Below, piece by piece: positions 8,511 through 17,479 of a stretch of 37,872 nt of DNA. Source of the DNA: Prevotella sp. Its GTDB lineage: Bacteria > Bacteroidota > Bacteroidia > Bacteroidales > Bacteroidaceae. The stretch is taken from the NCBI GenBank assembly GCA_022511075.1, contig JAFLSE010000028.1, positions 1 to 37,872 on the forward strand. Direction: 5' to 3'. Every line of letters begins with the position of its first letter. Within the stretch, counting starts at the first letter, position 1. Both the position numbers and the translations under genes were made by a program. The notes under the pieces were generated by a model that saw nothing but the letters and a program-made list of their open reading frames with translations, had not been told where the DNA came from and did not search any database.

Positions 8511-10400
8511 ATGGACAAGAATAATATCATAGGCTTCATTCTCATTGCATTGGTATTCATAGGCTTCAGTTGGTACAACCAGCCGTCGCAGGAAGAAATC
8601 ATTGCGGCGCAGAAGCAAGACTCGATAGCCAACGTGCAGCGAATGAACGCAGAGCAGGCACAGAAAAAGGCAGAGGCAGAAAAGCAGGCGGCAATCGTTG
8701 CTGCCAAGGAAGATTCTACAAGCCTTTTTTTCCCCTCGTTGAGCGGCAAGGAAGAAAGCGTGGTGCTGAAAAACAATAAGTTGCAGCTTGCCATAAGCAC
8801 AAAGGGTGCTGCGCTGAAAACGGCAAAGATTCTTGGCTTTGAAAGTCGTGATGGTAAGAGCGACGTTACTCTCTTCGACGGCAAGGAGCAGAAAATGAAT
8901 TTTATGCTGGCTGGCAAGACACTGAACATCTTGACGAACGACCTGTATTTCACTCCGAGCAATGTCACTGACACCACAGTGACGATGGCGGCACAGGCAC
9001 AAAACGGCGGAAGCCTTGTGATGAAATATACACTTGGCAAGGATTATATGCTGCGTATGTCGATGCAGGCAAACGGACTTAGCGGCGTGTTCGCACCAAA
9101 CTACGACGCAATGGATGTGGTATGGACAGAGCAATGCCGTCAGCAGGAAAAGGGTTTTATGTTTGAAAACCGCTACTGTACACTTACATACAAGGAAAAA
9201 GACGGCAGCACCGACTATCTGAACGAGACTTCGGAGAAGGTTGACGAGAACGTAGACACACAACTCGACTGGGTGGCATTCAAGACGCAGTTCTTCAGTG
9301 CGGTGTTCATACCTAAATCCCCTATAGCAGCAAACTCGAAGATGACAAGTATGCCATACCAAAAGCAGGACAATACGGGCTACCTGAAATATTTCGAGGC
9401 GAAGATGAAGACAGCCTTCGACCCCACGGGCAAGCAGCCTTCGGAATTTGAGATGTATATAGGTCCTAACGACTACCGCCTGTTGCAGCGCATGAACGAC
9501 GAGAGCGTGAGCGGAAAAGACCTTGAACTTCAGGAACTTGTATATCTCGGCTGGCCTATCGTGCGCTGGATTAACCGCTGGTTTACGCTCTATGTGTTCG
9601 ACTGGCTCACGGGCTTCGGCTTAAATATGGGTATTGTATTGATAATTATAACATTGCTGCTTAAGGCGATAACATTCCCGTTGGTGAAGAAAAGCTATAT
9701 GAGCAGTGCAAAGATGAGAGTGCTCAAACCGAAACTTGAGGAGGCTACAAAACAGTATGACAAGCCCGAGGATGCAATGCAGAAGCAGCAGGCAATGATG
9801 CAGCTATACAGCCAGTATGGCGTGAGTCCGCTGGGCGGTTGTCTGCCAATGCTCATACAGATGCCTATCTGGGTGGCAATGTTCAACTTCGTGCCAAACG
9901 CCATACAACTGCGTGGTCAGTCGTTCCTATGGATTAGCGACCTCTCTACCTACGACCCGATAGTGGAATGGAACACGAACATCTGGCTCATAGGTGACCA
10001 TTTGTCGCTGACGTGTATTCTCTTCTGCGTCTCAAACGTGCTCTACTCCGTGATGACTATGCGCCAGCAGCGCGACCAGATGGTTGGTCAGCAGGCAGAG
10101 CAGATGAAAATGATGCAGTGGATGACGTACCTCATGCCGGTGATGTTCTTCTTTATGTTCAACGACTACTCGGCAGGTCTCAACTTCTACTATTTCGTGT
10201 CGCTCTTCTTCAGTGCTGCAATAATGTGGACACTGCGCAAGACAACCAACGACGAAAAACTCTTGGCGAAACTCGAAGAGCGCTACAAGGAGAACAAGGC
10301 TAACCCGAAGAAGCAGAGCGGACTCGCCGCACGACTTGCAGCAATGCAGAAGGAAGCAGAGGAACTACGCAAGCAACGCAACGGGCAATTTGGAAAGTAA
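8511..10400 (+). CDS. yidC: membrane protein insertase YidC
   Basis: Inserts and folds inner-membrane proteins, alone or with Sec. The 629-residue Bacteroidetes-type form has an N-terminal membrane anchor (about residues 5-20), a charged coiled region rich in Gln/Lys/Ala (about 25-65), the large periplasmic beta domain, and the conserved C-terminal core from about residue 345 (WINRWFTLYVFDWLTG, then several membrane spans). The typical core sequence QYGVSPLGGCLPMLIQMPI is present. The C-terminus is strongly basic, as expected for ribosome contact. It lies between pyrG and the S9 peptidase with gaps of 5 and 2 bp. Confidence 0.97.
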   Translation: MDKNNIIGFILIALVFIGFSWYNQPSQEEIIAAQKQDSIANVQRMNAEQAQKKAEAEKQAAIVAAKEDSTSLFFPSLSGKEESVVLKNNKLQLAISTKGAALKTAKILGFESRDGKSDVTLFDGKEQKMNFMLAGKTLNILTNDLYFTPSNVTDTTVTMAAQAQNGGSLVMKYTLGKDYMLRMSMQANGLSGVFAPNYDAMDVVWTEQCRQQEKGFMFENRYCTLTYKEKDGSTDYLNETSEKVDENVDTQLDWVAFKTQFFSAVFIPKSPIAANSKMTSMPYQKQDNTGYLKYFEAKMKTAFDPTGKQPSEFEMYIGPNDYRLLQRMNDESVSGKDLELQELVYLGWPIVRWINRWFTLYVFDWLTGFGLNMGIVLIIITLLLKAITFPLVKKSYMSSAKMRVLKPKLEEATKQYDKPEDAMQKQQAMMQLYSQYGVSPLGGCLPMLIQMPIWVAMFNFVPNAIQLRGQSFLWISDLSTYDPIVEWNTNIWLIGDHLSLTCILFCVSNVLYSVMTMRQQRDQMVGQQAEQMKMMQWMTYLMPVMFFFMFNDYSAGLNFYYFVSLFFSAAIMWTLRKTTNDEKLLAKLEERYKENKANPKKQSGLAARLAAMQKEAEELRKQRNGQFGK

Positions 10401-10402
10401 TT

Positions 10403-12565
10403 ATGAAAAAGATTATTATAATGGTGGCTGCAATACTGGGTATTTGCAGCCACATTAATGCACAAGAGAACGTGAACATCGGAAAGAGCGACATCAAGTT
10501 GGCTGGCAACAAAATGACCCCGGAGGCACTTTGGGCTATGGGGCGCATTGCCACGGCTACCGCTTCGCCCGATGGAAGTAAGGTGGTGTACCAGACTGGC
10601 TACTACAGCGTGAAAGAGAACAAGAGCCACCAGGTGATTTGCATTGTAGATGCCGACGGCAGCAACCAGCGACTGCTTACTGCCGACGAAAAGAGCGAGA
10701 CCGACCCTGCTTGGGTTGACGGCGGACAGCATATCGCATTTTTGCGTGGCGGTGAGGTATGGATGATGAAAGCCGATGGCTCTGAGCGCAGACAACTTTC
10801 GCAGACAGACGGAAGCATTGAAGGCTTCTTGTTGTCGCCCGACGGCTCAAAGATAATTCTCATAAAGTCGCTGCCATATAACAAGGTGATAGAGAAACGG
10901 CAAGCCGACCTACCAAAGTCTACAGGGCGCGTTGTAAACGACCTTATGTATCGCCACTGGGACCATTATGTTGAGAGCATTCAGCATCCATTCCTCGCGG
11001 AAGTGTCGGAATGGGGCATAGGCGAGGGTAAGGACATTCTCAATGGCGAACCGTTTGAGTGTCCTGGTGAACCGTTTGGTGGTGTGGAGCAATTGGCGTG
11101 GAGTCCTGACTCAAAGACCATTGCCTACACTTGTCGCAAGAAGACAGGTTTGCATTATTCCATTTCCACCGACACCGATATCTATCTCTACGACATTGCC
11201 ACAGGCACAACTAAAAACCTGTGCAAGCAGGATGGATATATTGCTCCGGAGATTGATGTTACTAAGAGTCTGCGCAACCAAGCAGTGAACTCGCCGGAGA
11301 ACGTTGAGCGCAACAACCCTGGCTACGACCAGAATCCGCAGTTCTCGCCAGATGGAAAATATATTGCTTGGCAGAGTATGGCACGCGACGGTTATGAGTC
11401 AGACCGCAACCGCCTTTGCATATACAATCTTGCAACGGGCGAAAAGACATACGTTACGGAAAGTTTCGACAGCAATGTAGACGGCTTCTGCTGGCTTACA
11501 GACTCTAAGAGTCTGGCGTTTATAGGTGTTTGGCATGGTTGTGTGAATGCCTACGTCACCAACCTCAAAGGCGAGGTAAGCCAGATAACCGACGACCAAG
11601 CAGACATCATCTCCATACAGTCTTTCGGCAAGGACAGGCTTCTCGCCACACGCCAAAGTATTTCAGCACCAACTGACATTTATACGATAACCATTGGCAA
11701 GGATGTGAAAAAGACAAAGGTGCAACAAATAACTGCAGAAAACAAGCACATTCTTGACCAGATGCAGTTGGGCGAGGTACGCCAACGTTGGGTTAAGACA
11801 TCCGACGGCAAGGATATGCTCGTGTGGATAGTGCTTCCTGCCGGTTTCGACGAGACAAAGAAATATCCTACGCTGCTCTTCTGCGAGGGTGGACCTCAGA
11901 GTCCTGTGAGCCAGTTCTGGAGCTATCGTTGGAATTTCCAGATAATGGCAGCAAACGGCTATGTGATTGTTGCTCCCAATCGTCACGGACTTCCGGGCTT
12001 CGGCTCTGAATGGAACGAAGAAATTAGCGGCGACTGGACAGGACAGTGTATGAAAGACTATCTCTCTGCCATAGACGATGCCGCACAGAATTTGCCATAC
12101 GTCGACAAAGACCGTCTTGGTGCTGTTGGTGCATCGTTCGGCGGTTTCAGTGTTTACTATCTTGCAGGTCATCACGACAAGCGTTTCAAGGCTTTCATCA
12201 GTCACGATGGTGCTTTCAACCTCGAGGCTATGTACACCGAGACCGAGGAAAACTGGTTCTCAAACTGGGAATACGATGATGCATACTGGAACAAAGACCT
12301 CACGATGAATGCGAAGCGCACATACGACAACTCGCCTCATCGTTTTGTAGACAAGTGGGACACTCCCATTCTCTGCATTCACGGCGAACTTGACTACCGT
12401 ATTAACGCAACACAAGGAATGTCGGCATTCAATGCTGCACGTATGCGTGGAATACCTGCGCAGTTGCTCATTTTCCCCGATGAAAACCATTGGGTACTCA
12501 AACCACAGAATGGCATATTGTGGCAGCGCACGTTCTTTGGTTGGCTTGACAAGTGGCTGAAATAA
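10403..12565 (+). CDS. S9-family serine peptidase (DPP/acylaminoacyl-peptidase-like), exported
   Basis: Probably an exported dipeptidyl-peptidase or related oligopeptidase feeding peptides to the cell. The first 20 residues form a signal peptide ending near INAQ. Residues from about 40 to 430 form a WD40-like/TolB-type beta-propeller (repeats such as SPDGSKVVYQ, ADGSERRQLS, WSPDSKTIAY, FSPDGKYIAW). The C-terminal prolyl-oligopeptidase domain has the nucleophile motif GASFGG (Ser578), Asp664 in GELDYR and His696 in DENHWV. At 720 residues the size fits P. gingivalis DPP5-like enzymes, but S9 subfamily specificity cannot be read from the sequence. It follows yidC by 2 bp, an arrangement I recall as common in this order. 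Confidence 0.93.
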   Translation: MKKIIIMVAAILGICSHINAQENVNIGKSDIKLAGNKMTPEALWAMGRIATATASPDGSKVVYQTGYYSVKENKSHQVICIVDADGSNQRLLTADEKSETDPAWVDGGQHIAFLRGGEVWMMKADGSERRQLSQTDGSIEGFLLSPDGSKIILIKSLPYNKVIEKRQADLPKSTGRVVNDLMYRHWDHYVESIQHPFLAEVSEWGIGEGKDILNGEPFECPGEPFGGVEQLAWSPDSKTIAYTCRKKTGLHYSISTDTDIYLYDIATGTTKNLCKQDGYIAPEIDVTKSLRNQAVNSPENVERNNPGYDQNPQFSPDGKYIAWQSMARDGYESDRNRLCIYNLATGEKTYVTESFDSNVDGFCWLTDSKSLAFIGVWHGCVNAYVTNLKGEVSQITDDQADIISIQSFGKDRLLATRQSISAPTDIYTITIGKDVKKTKVQQITAENKHILDQMQLGEVRQRWVKTSDGKDMLVWIVLPAGFDETKKYPTLLFCEGGPQSPVSQFWSYRWNFQIMAANGYVIVAPNRHGLPGFGSEWNEEISGDWTGQCMKDYLSAIDDAAQNLPYVDKDRLGAVGASFGGFSVYYLAGHHDKRFKAFISHDGAFNLEAMYTETEENWFSNWEYDDAYWNKDLTMNAKRTYDNSPHRFVDKWDTPILCIHGELDYRINATQGMSAFNAARMRGIPAQLLIFPDENHWVLKPQNGILWQRTFFGWLDKWLK

Positions 12566-12615
12566 AATAATTTATAATTAATAATGCATAATTCATAATT
12601 ACCCTTTTCTAAAAG

Positions 12616-14013
12616 ATGGAAGCAATAAGAAAAAAACTTAGTGATTCTCCTACAGCGCGTTGGACTGCGCTTTTCATCGTGTCGTTCACGATGATGATAG
12701 GATATTTCATAACCGATGTGATGTCTCCGCTCGAGGATATGCTCGAAAGTGCTGCTGGTCCAGGCTGGAGCAGTGTGGAGTACGGATTCTTCTCCGGTTC
12801 CTACGGCTTTATAAACGTTTATCTGCTGATGCTCTTCTTCGGTGGTCTTATCCTCGACAAGATGGGTGTGCGCTTCACTGGTGTGTTGGCATGCATTTGT
12901 ATGGCAAGCGGTGCGTTCATAAAGTTCTACGCACTTGAGTTTGTAAGCCCCGAACCGACAACTTATGTAAACATTCCGTTCCTCGGACTTTCACAGGCAA
13001 TGGTAAAGAATCAAGTGCTCACTGCTGCCCTCGGTTTCTCCATTTTCGGTGTAGGTGCGGAACTTTGCGGTATCACGGTAACGAAGATTATCGCCAAGTG
13101 GTTTACAGGTCACGGAATGGCACTTGCTATGGGTATTCAGGTTGCTACGGCACGCCTTGGAACGGCTGCCGCCCTCGGCTTCTCTGCTCCTGTGGCACAC
13201 TCGTTCAAGCTCTCTACGCCTATACTCTTTGGCACGTTGTGTCTCATCATTGGTCTGCTTGCGTTCCTTGTATATTGCGTTATGGATAGGAAACTCGACA
13301 AGTCTACTGTTGCAGAGCAAGGTGCTGCCAATGATGGAGCAGATGAGGAAGGCTTCAAACTGAGCGACCTCAAACTGATATTTGTTAATCCAGGCTTCTG
13401 GCTCATCGTGTTCCTCTGCCTGTTGTTCTACAGCGGTGTGTTCCCATTCCTCAAGTTCGCTACCAAGCTGATGATTGCCAAGTATGGCATCGACCCAGAG
13501 TTTGCCGGCACTATCCCTGCCATTCTGCCTTTCGGCACAATCTTCCTCACTCCGCTTTTCGGTGTGGTATACGATAAGATTGGTCGTGGTGCAACCCTCA
13601 TGATTATCGGTAGTATGATGCTCGCATTGGTACATATAATGTTCGCACTGCCTATTGTAAACAGTGCTTTTGCTGTTGTCCTTATGATAACCCTCGGCAT
13701 TGCTTTCTCGCTCGTGCCAAGTGCCATGTGGCCCAGTGTACCGAAGATTATCCCGATGAAGCAGCTCGGCTCGGCATACGCCATAATATTCTACATTCAG
13801 AATATCGGACTCTCCATGGTGCCCATACTCATTGGTAACGTTTTACAGGCTGATACCGTAGAGGCTGCCGATGGAACAAAGACTATGGACTTCACCAATG
13901 CCATGTGGATTTTTGCTACCTTCGGCATCGCTGCCGTTGTCCTCTCCGTCGTTCTCCGTATTCTTGACGGTAAGAAACACTACGGTTTGGAAAAGGCTAA
14001 TTCAAAGAAATAA
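12616..14013 (+). CDS. MFS transporter
   Basis: Twelve-span major facilitator superfamily permease of 465 residues, inner membrane. The loop GGLILDKMGVRF (about residues 76-87) is the MFS motif A region. The second half repeats the pattern with FGVVYDKIGRGATLMI. The central charged loop (about residues 220-255) separates the two six-helix halves. The substrate is unknown; position directly after a peptidase suggests a peptide or amino-acid product, but this is only inference. It lies 50 bp after the peptidase and 6 bp before the nucleotidyltransferase-like gene, so it is likely part of the same operon. Confidence 0.9.
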   Translation: MEAIRKKLSDSPTARWTALFIVSFTMMIGYFITDVMSPLEDMLESAAGPGWSSVEYGFFSGSYGFINVYLLMLFFGGLILDKMGVRFTGVLACICMASGAFIKFYALEFVSPEPTTYVNIPFLGLSQAMVKNQVLTAALGFSIFGVGAELCGITVTKIIAKWFTGHGMALAMGIQVATARLGTAAALGFSAPVAHSFKLSTPILFGTLCLIIGLLAFLVYCVMDRKLDKSTVAEQGAANDGADEEGFKLSDLKLIFVNPGFWLIVFLCLLFYSGVFPFLKFATKLMIAKYGIDPEFAGTIPAILPFGTIFLTPLFGVVYDKIGRGATLMIIGSMMLALVHIMFALPIVNSAFAVVLMITLGIAFSLVPSAMWPSVPKIIPMKQLGSAYAIIFYIQNIGLSMVPILIGNVLQADTVEAADGTKTMDFTNAMWIFATFGIAAVVLSVVLRILDGKKHYGLEKANSKK

Positions 14014-14019
14014 TCGTGA

Positions 14020-15195
14020 ATGACAAACAACGAGAATTACTTTGAGTTTCTCAAAGTTGTAGTTGGAAATGCAGACACTCTCTCTTTTCGTCCCACCGAC
14101 GAGGAATGGGAGTGTCTGTTCGTGTTTTGCCAACGCCAAGCTCTCATTGGCGTTGGCTTTACGGCTGTAGAGAAACTGCACGAAAAGGGAATAATTTGTC
14201 CCAAAAGCCTTATGAGGCGTTGGTTTTCGCTGACTATGCAGATAGAGCAGCGAAACAGGAAAATGAACGAAGCCTGCAAGGAAGTGACAGCAATGTTCGA
14301 CAGGGACGGTTTTGATACTTGTGTACTGAAAGGGCAAGGCAACCTGCTCAATTATCCAGAAACCTTGGCAATGAGAAGGCAGACGGGTGATATTGACCTT
14401 TTGGTTATGCCTCGCAATGGAGGTGATAAAATTCGCAGTGTCATTGCTTATGCAAAGAAGCATGGAAAGCAAAAGATAGGTATCACTTGCAATCATATAG
14501 ATATGTATATGCCTGACCAAATAGAGGTGGAGGCTCATTTTCGTATGGGGCACGTTAGTTCCCCAGTGCGCTACAAACGATTGCTCCGCTGGTTCGACGA
14601 CAAAGCGGACGAATGTATGAAAAATCGCATATCCATGGGCTTTTCAGTGCCAACTGTTTCCATAAACGTGGTATATCAGATGACGCACATCTTTAAGCAT
14701 TTCTTTGATGAAGGTGTAGGACTGCGCCAATTGATGGACTACTATTTTGTACTCAATACTTGGCACAATTATAATTTAGAATATCAGCCATGGCGGTCTA
14801 TTGGCATGCACAACGAAGGGCTTTCAATCCCTGCAATGTCACGTGAGGAGATTGCCGCAGTGCTTTGCCAATTTGGAATGCTCAAGTTTGCATCTGCGGT
14901 AATGTGGGTGTTGCAATATGTTTTAGCAATGCCTGATGCCTTGCTTATCTGCGAACCTAACGAAAAGGAAGGCAGACTTTTGCTTCGTGAGATAATGGAA
15001 GGAGGCAACTTTGGTCAGCACGATTCACGCAGCAGAGAACTGAAAACAGGCGGTATGATCAAACACGGCATCTGGAAACTAAAACGCATAATGCGCCTTC
15101 TTGGAAGTTACCCCGAAGAAGCATTATGTGAACCGTTCTTCCGTGTATGGCATCTCGGCTGGCGAATATATATGAATCATATAAAAAGCTTATAA
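14020..15195 (+). CDS. nucleotidyltransferase-family protein (NTP_transf_5-like)
   Basis: 391-residue cytoplasmic protein resembling the uncharacterised nucleotidyltransferase family PF14907. The core motif is VLKGQGNLLNYP followed by RQTGDIDLLV (about residues 105-130), where the two Asp of DID would bind metal in a Pol-beta-type fold. Further family-like features are the EAHFRMGHV segment and the HIFKHFFDEGVGLRQLMDY stretch. Proteins of this family often occur with capsule or lipopolysaccharide genes. Here it closes the pyrG-yidC operon, 6 bp after the MFS gene. The substrate cannot be inferred. Confidence 0.82.
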   Translation: MTNNENYFEFLKVVVGNADTLSFRPTDEEWECLFVFCQRQALIGVGFTAVEKLHEKGIICPKSLMRRWFSLTMQIEQRNRKMNEACKEVTAMFDRDGFDTCVLKGQGNLLNYPETLAMRRQTGDIDLLVMPRNGGDKIRSVIAYAKKHGKQKIGITCNHIDMYMPDQIEVEAHFRMGHVSSPVRYKRLLRWFDDKADECMKNRISMGFSVPTVSINVVYQMTHIFKHFFDEGVGLRQLMDYYFVLNTWHNYNLEYQPWRSIGMHNEGLSIPAMSREEIAAVLCQFGMLKFASAVMWVLQYVLAMPDALLICEPNEKEGRLLLREIMEGGNFGQHDSRSRELKTGGMIKHGIWKLKRIMRLLGSYPEEALCEPFFRVWHLGWRIYMNHIKSL

Positions 15196-15300
15196 TGAAC
15201 TGACATAAGTTTATGTATAAGACAATCCTTTTATTTTATGCACAAAACAATTATAATGTGCACGATTTATTTGAAAATGTGCACTTTTCGTCTATATTTC

Positions 15301-15331
15301 TTTGTCTTTTGACAAAAAAAGAGTAATTTTG
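15301..15331 (+). promoter_or_regulatory. promoter of the etf/acyl-CoA dehydrogenase operon
   Basis: TTTG at 15301-15304 and TAATTTTG at 15324-15331 with a 19-bp spacer fit the Bacteroidetes -33/-7 pattern, 50 bp upstream of etfB. Confidence 0.65.
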
Positions 15332-15380
15332 CAGCGTTTTAGAACAAAATCGAATTAAATACCTATAAAAATAGAACTAT

Positions 15381-16250
15381 ATGAGTTTGAAAATTGTAGT
15401 GCTTGCAAAGCAAGTACCCGACACAAGAAATGTGGGCAAGGACGCAATGACTGCCGAAGGTACAGTCAACCGCGCCGCATTGCCTGCTATTTTTAATCCT
15501 GAAGATTTAAATGCCCTTGAGCAGGCTCTGCGCCTGAAGGAGCAGAATCCAGGCTCTACGGTAGGCATACTGACTATGGGACCGCCTCGTGCAGCCGAAG
15601 TTATCAGGCAAGGACTTTATCGCGGAGCAGACACAGGTTGGTTGCTTAGCGACCGTCTTTTTGCCGGTGCTGATACATTGGCAACATCTTATGCCCTCGC
15701 AACTGCCATAAAGAAGATTGGCGATGTTGACGTGGTAATAGGTGGCAGGCAGGCTATCGACGGTGACACAGCACAGGTAGGTCCACAGGTGGCACAGAAA
15801 CTTGGACTTAATCAGGTTACTTATGCCGAGGAGATTGAGAAGTGCGAAGATGGCAAACTGACCGTACGCCGCCATATCGACGGTGGTATAGAGACAGTGG
15901 AAGTGCCTATGCCTTGCGTATTGACGGTTAACGGCAGTGCAGCCCCATGCCGTCCTTGCAATGCAAAGCTCGTGATGAAATACAAGTGGGCTACAGCTCC
16001 GATGGAGCGCACGGATGAAACGCCTTATCAGCATTTGTATGAAGAGCGTCCATATCTCACAATCACACAGTGGACGGTGGCTGATGTTGACGGCGACCCA
16101 GAGCAGTGTGGTTTGAGTGGTTCGCCTACGAAGGTGAAGGCTGTGAAGAACATCGTATTCCAAGCCAAGGAGAGCAAGACGCTCACAGGCTCGGATGCAG
16201 ATGTGGAGAGTTTGGTAAAGGAATTGTTGGACGAGAGGATTATCGGATAA
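15381..16250 (+). CDS. etfB: electron transfer flavoprotein subunit beta
   Basis: Small subunit of the FAD/AMP- or FAD-containing heterodimer that carries electrons to or from acyl-CoA dehydrogenases. The 289 residues start with LKIVVLAKQVPDTR, the usual EtfB N-terminus. The nucleotide-binding region includes DVVIGGRQAIDGDTAQVGPQ (about residues 115-134), the ETF beta signature. It is first in the operon, 4 bp before etfA. Whether this ETF bifurcates electrons cannot be decided by eye. Confidence 0.95.
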   Translation: MSLKIVVLAKQVPDTRNVGKDAMTAEGTVNRAALPAIFNPEDLNALEQALRLKEQNPGSTVGILTMGPPRAAEVIRQGLYRGADTGWLLSDRLFAGADTLATSYALATAIKKIGDVDVVIGGRQAIDGDTAQVGPQVAQKLGLNQVTYAEEIEKCEDGKLTVRRHIDGGIETVEVPMPCVLTVNGSAAPCRPCNAKLVMKYKWATAPMERTDETPYQHLYEERPYLTITQWTVADVDGDPEQCGLSGSPTKVKAVKNIVFQAKESKTLTGSDADVESLVKELLDERIIG

Positions 16251-16254
16251 GAAT

Positions 16255-17277
16255 ATGAACAACGTATTTGTATATATAGAGATAGAAGGCACAAAGGTTG
16301 CCGAAGTGTCTCAGGAACTTCTCACAAAGGGACGCAAGTTGGCAAATACACTTGGCGTGCAGTTGAATGCCGTTGTTATAGGAACGGGCATAAAAGGTGA
16401 GGTGGAGAGCCAGATATTGCCATACGGCGTTGATAAGCTTTTCGTGTTCGACGGAGAATGCTTGTTCCCATATACCTCCGCACCACACACCGACGTTATC
16501 GTCAAGTTATTCAAGGAGGAGCAGCCGCAGATTTGCCTTATGGGTGCAACGGTGATAGGCCGTGACCTTGGTCCTCGCGTGTCGTCGTCGCTTCACAGCG
16601 GTCTCACTGCCGACTGTACGGAACTTGAGATTGGCGACTATGAGGACAAGAAGAGCGGCAAGCATTATGACGGTTTGTTGTATCAGATTCGCCCTGCCTT
16701 TGGCGGTAACATCGTGGCAACGATTGTAAATCCCGACCATCGTCCGCAGATGGCTACCGTGCGTAGCGGTGTTATGCAGAAGCAGGTGTTGGACGAGAAC
16801 TACAAAGGTGAGGTTGTATATCCAGAGGTTTCCGAGTATGTAAGTCCGGAGGCTTTCGTTGTGAAAGTGCTCGACCGCCATGTTGAAGAGGCAAAGCACA
16901 ACCTGAAGGGTGCTTCTATTGTGATTGCCGGTGGCTATGGCGTTGGCTCGAAGGAAGGTTTCGACATGCTTTTCAAGTTGGCAAAGGAACTCCACGGTGA
17001 GGTTGGCGCAAGTCGTGCTGCCGTTGATGCTGGTTGGGTTGACCACGACAGGCAGATTGGTCAGACTGGTGTTACAGTGCATCCGAAAGTGTATATCGCC
17101 TGCGGTATATCAGGACAGATACAGCACATTGCCGGTATGCAGGATTCGGGCATCATAATCAGCGTGAACAGCGACCCCGACGCACCTATCAACAAGATTG
17201 CCGACTATGTGATTGTAGGCACTGTGGAAGAGGTTGTGCCGAAATTGATAAAATATTATAAACAAAACAATAAGTAA
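16255..17277 (+). CDS. etfA: electron transfer flavoprotein subunit alpha
   Basis: Large ETF subunit, 340 residues, partner of the preceding EtfB. The C-terminal FAD-binding domain is clear: GGYGVGSKEGF, GASRAAVDAGWVDHDRQIGQTG and YIACGISGQIQH, followed by INSDPDAPI-like residues (VNSDPDAPINKIADY), which form the ETF alpha signature. The N-terminal domain carries a basal EtfA fold with GATVIGRDLGPR. It begins 4 bp after etfB and is followed after 5 bp by a small membrane-protein gene. Confidence 0.95.
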   Translation: MNNVFVYIEIEGTKVAEVSQELLTKGRKLANTLGVQLNAVVIGTGIKGEVESQILPYGVDKLFVFDGECLFPYTSAPHTDVIVKLFKEEQPQICLMGATVIGRDLGPRVSSSLHSGLTADCTELEIGDYEDKKSGKHYDGLLYQIRPAFGGNIVATIVNPDHRPQMATVRSGVMQKQVLDENYKGEVVYPEVSEYVSPEAFVVKVLDRHVEEAKHNLKGASIVIAGGYGVGSKEGFDMLFKLAKELHGEVGASRAAVDAGWVDHDRQIGQTGVTVHPKVYIACGISGQIQHIAGMQDSGIIISVNSDPDAPINKIADYVIVGTVEEVVPKLIKYYKQNNK

Positions 17278-17282
17278 GTATT

Positions 17283-17468
17283 ATGAATGAGATTTTCGTT
17301 ATTATATGTGTAATATTAATTTTTGTTTATTACGTTTGTATAGATAATATTTGCTATTTAGTAAAGCAAAGAGAAGGAGCAACTAAATTTGCTGCTATTA
17401 TTTATAGTATTTTCTTTACACCTATATGCGGATTATTGTATTTACTTCTGTTCCCACATAAAAAATAG
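17283..17468 (+). CDS. small two-span membrane protein inside the etf operon
   Basis: 61-residue protein with two hydrophobic segments (about residues 3-25 and 38-56) separated by a short polar loop containing KQREGATKFAA, and a basic end (PHKK). The motif of a charged, Gly-containing loop followed by a hydrophobic segment with TPxxGLL is common in small Bacteroidales membrane proteins of unknown role. It fits exactly between etfA (5-bp gap) and the acyl-CoA dehydrogenase gene (11-bp gap), so it should be co-transcribed. Its base composition is much AT-richer than either neighbour, which suggests a later insertion. Confidence 0.65.
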   Translation: MNEIFVIICVILIFVYYVCIDNICYLVKQREGATKFAAIIYSIFFTPICGLLYLLLFPHKK

Positions 17469-17479
17469 AATTATATTAT

